The notes below the pieces were generated by a model. It did no database searches. It was given only the letters and a program-made list of their open reading frames with translations, and was not told where the DNA came from. Positions 5,496-5,512 of a DNA stretch of 5,512 nt are shown piece after piece (positions within the stretch are counted from its first letter, which is position 1; each line of letters opens with the position of its first letter). This DNA is from Muribaculaceae bacterium (lineage in GTDB: Bacteria > Bacteroidota > Bacteroidia > Bacteroidales > Muribaculaceae). The translations under genes and the position numbers were made by a program. The stretch covers positions 1 through 5,512 of the forward strand of contig JAKSMA010000163.1 in the NCBI GenBank assembly GCA_024400895.1, written 5' to 3'.

Positions 5496-5512
5496 AATAG
5501 TTGTTTTAGTTT
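5493..5512 (-). promoter_or_regulatory. gcvT translation start region, leader cut by the window
   Basis: The minus strand reads AAACTAAAACAACTATTATG from the window edge into the start codon. It has no Shine-Dalgarno and is A-rich, as expected for Bacteroidota. Only 17 nt of leader are visible, so nothing can be said about promoter or upstream control. Confidence 0.65.

Noticed and set aside
5496..5512. Glycine riboswitch upstream of gcvT
   Set aside because: Only 17 nt of leader are present, so its presence or absence cannot be judged.

Overview
The window holds a glycine cleavage system locus written entirely on the minus strand. Read in the direction of transcription (right to left) the genes are gcvT (aminomethyltransferase), gcvH (lipoyl carrier), gcvPA and gcvPB (the two halves of a split glycine decarboxylase), then the first 290 codons of a dihydrolipoamide dehydrogenase gene (lpd) that runs off the left edge. 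Together these supply all four proteins (T, H, P, L) that convert glycine + THF + NAD+ into CO2, NH3, 5,10-methylene-THF and NADH. All four gcv genes are full length with their key residues visible. No frameshift, insertion sequence, tRNA, rRNA or CRISPR array was seen.

The host is probably a member of the Bacteroidota, most likely Bacteroidales (Prevotella- or Muribaculaceae-like). This rests on general protein character, AT-rich spacers and A-rich start contexts without Shine-Dalgarno before gcvT, gcvH and gcvPA. It is an inference and no species is claimed. Many Bacteroidales carry a fused GcvP of about 950 residues, so the split P-protein is informative about lineage.

Layout: 5496-5512 is a truncated gcvT leader; 4395-5495 gcvT; a 68-nt gap; 3946-4326 gcvH; an 80-nt gap with a perfect 11-bp hairpin and a 14-bp palindrome; 2513-3865 gcvPA, overlapping gcvPB by 8 nt; 1030-2520 gcvPB; a 159-nt spacer with an unusual structure; 1-870 lpd (partial).

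No clearly new protein system is present. The most unusual element is the spacer between gcvPB and lpd. It holds two arrays of 7-bp units (six GANATTA units, then five TAATNTC units) that form a perfect 27-bp inverted repeat around a small GC-rich core. The transcript would be C-free for 68 nt, then have a short mixed core, then be G-free for 84 nt up to and into the lpd start codon. The hairpin between gcvH and gcvPA and the near-identical start contexts of gcvT and gcvPA also deserve a second look.
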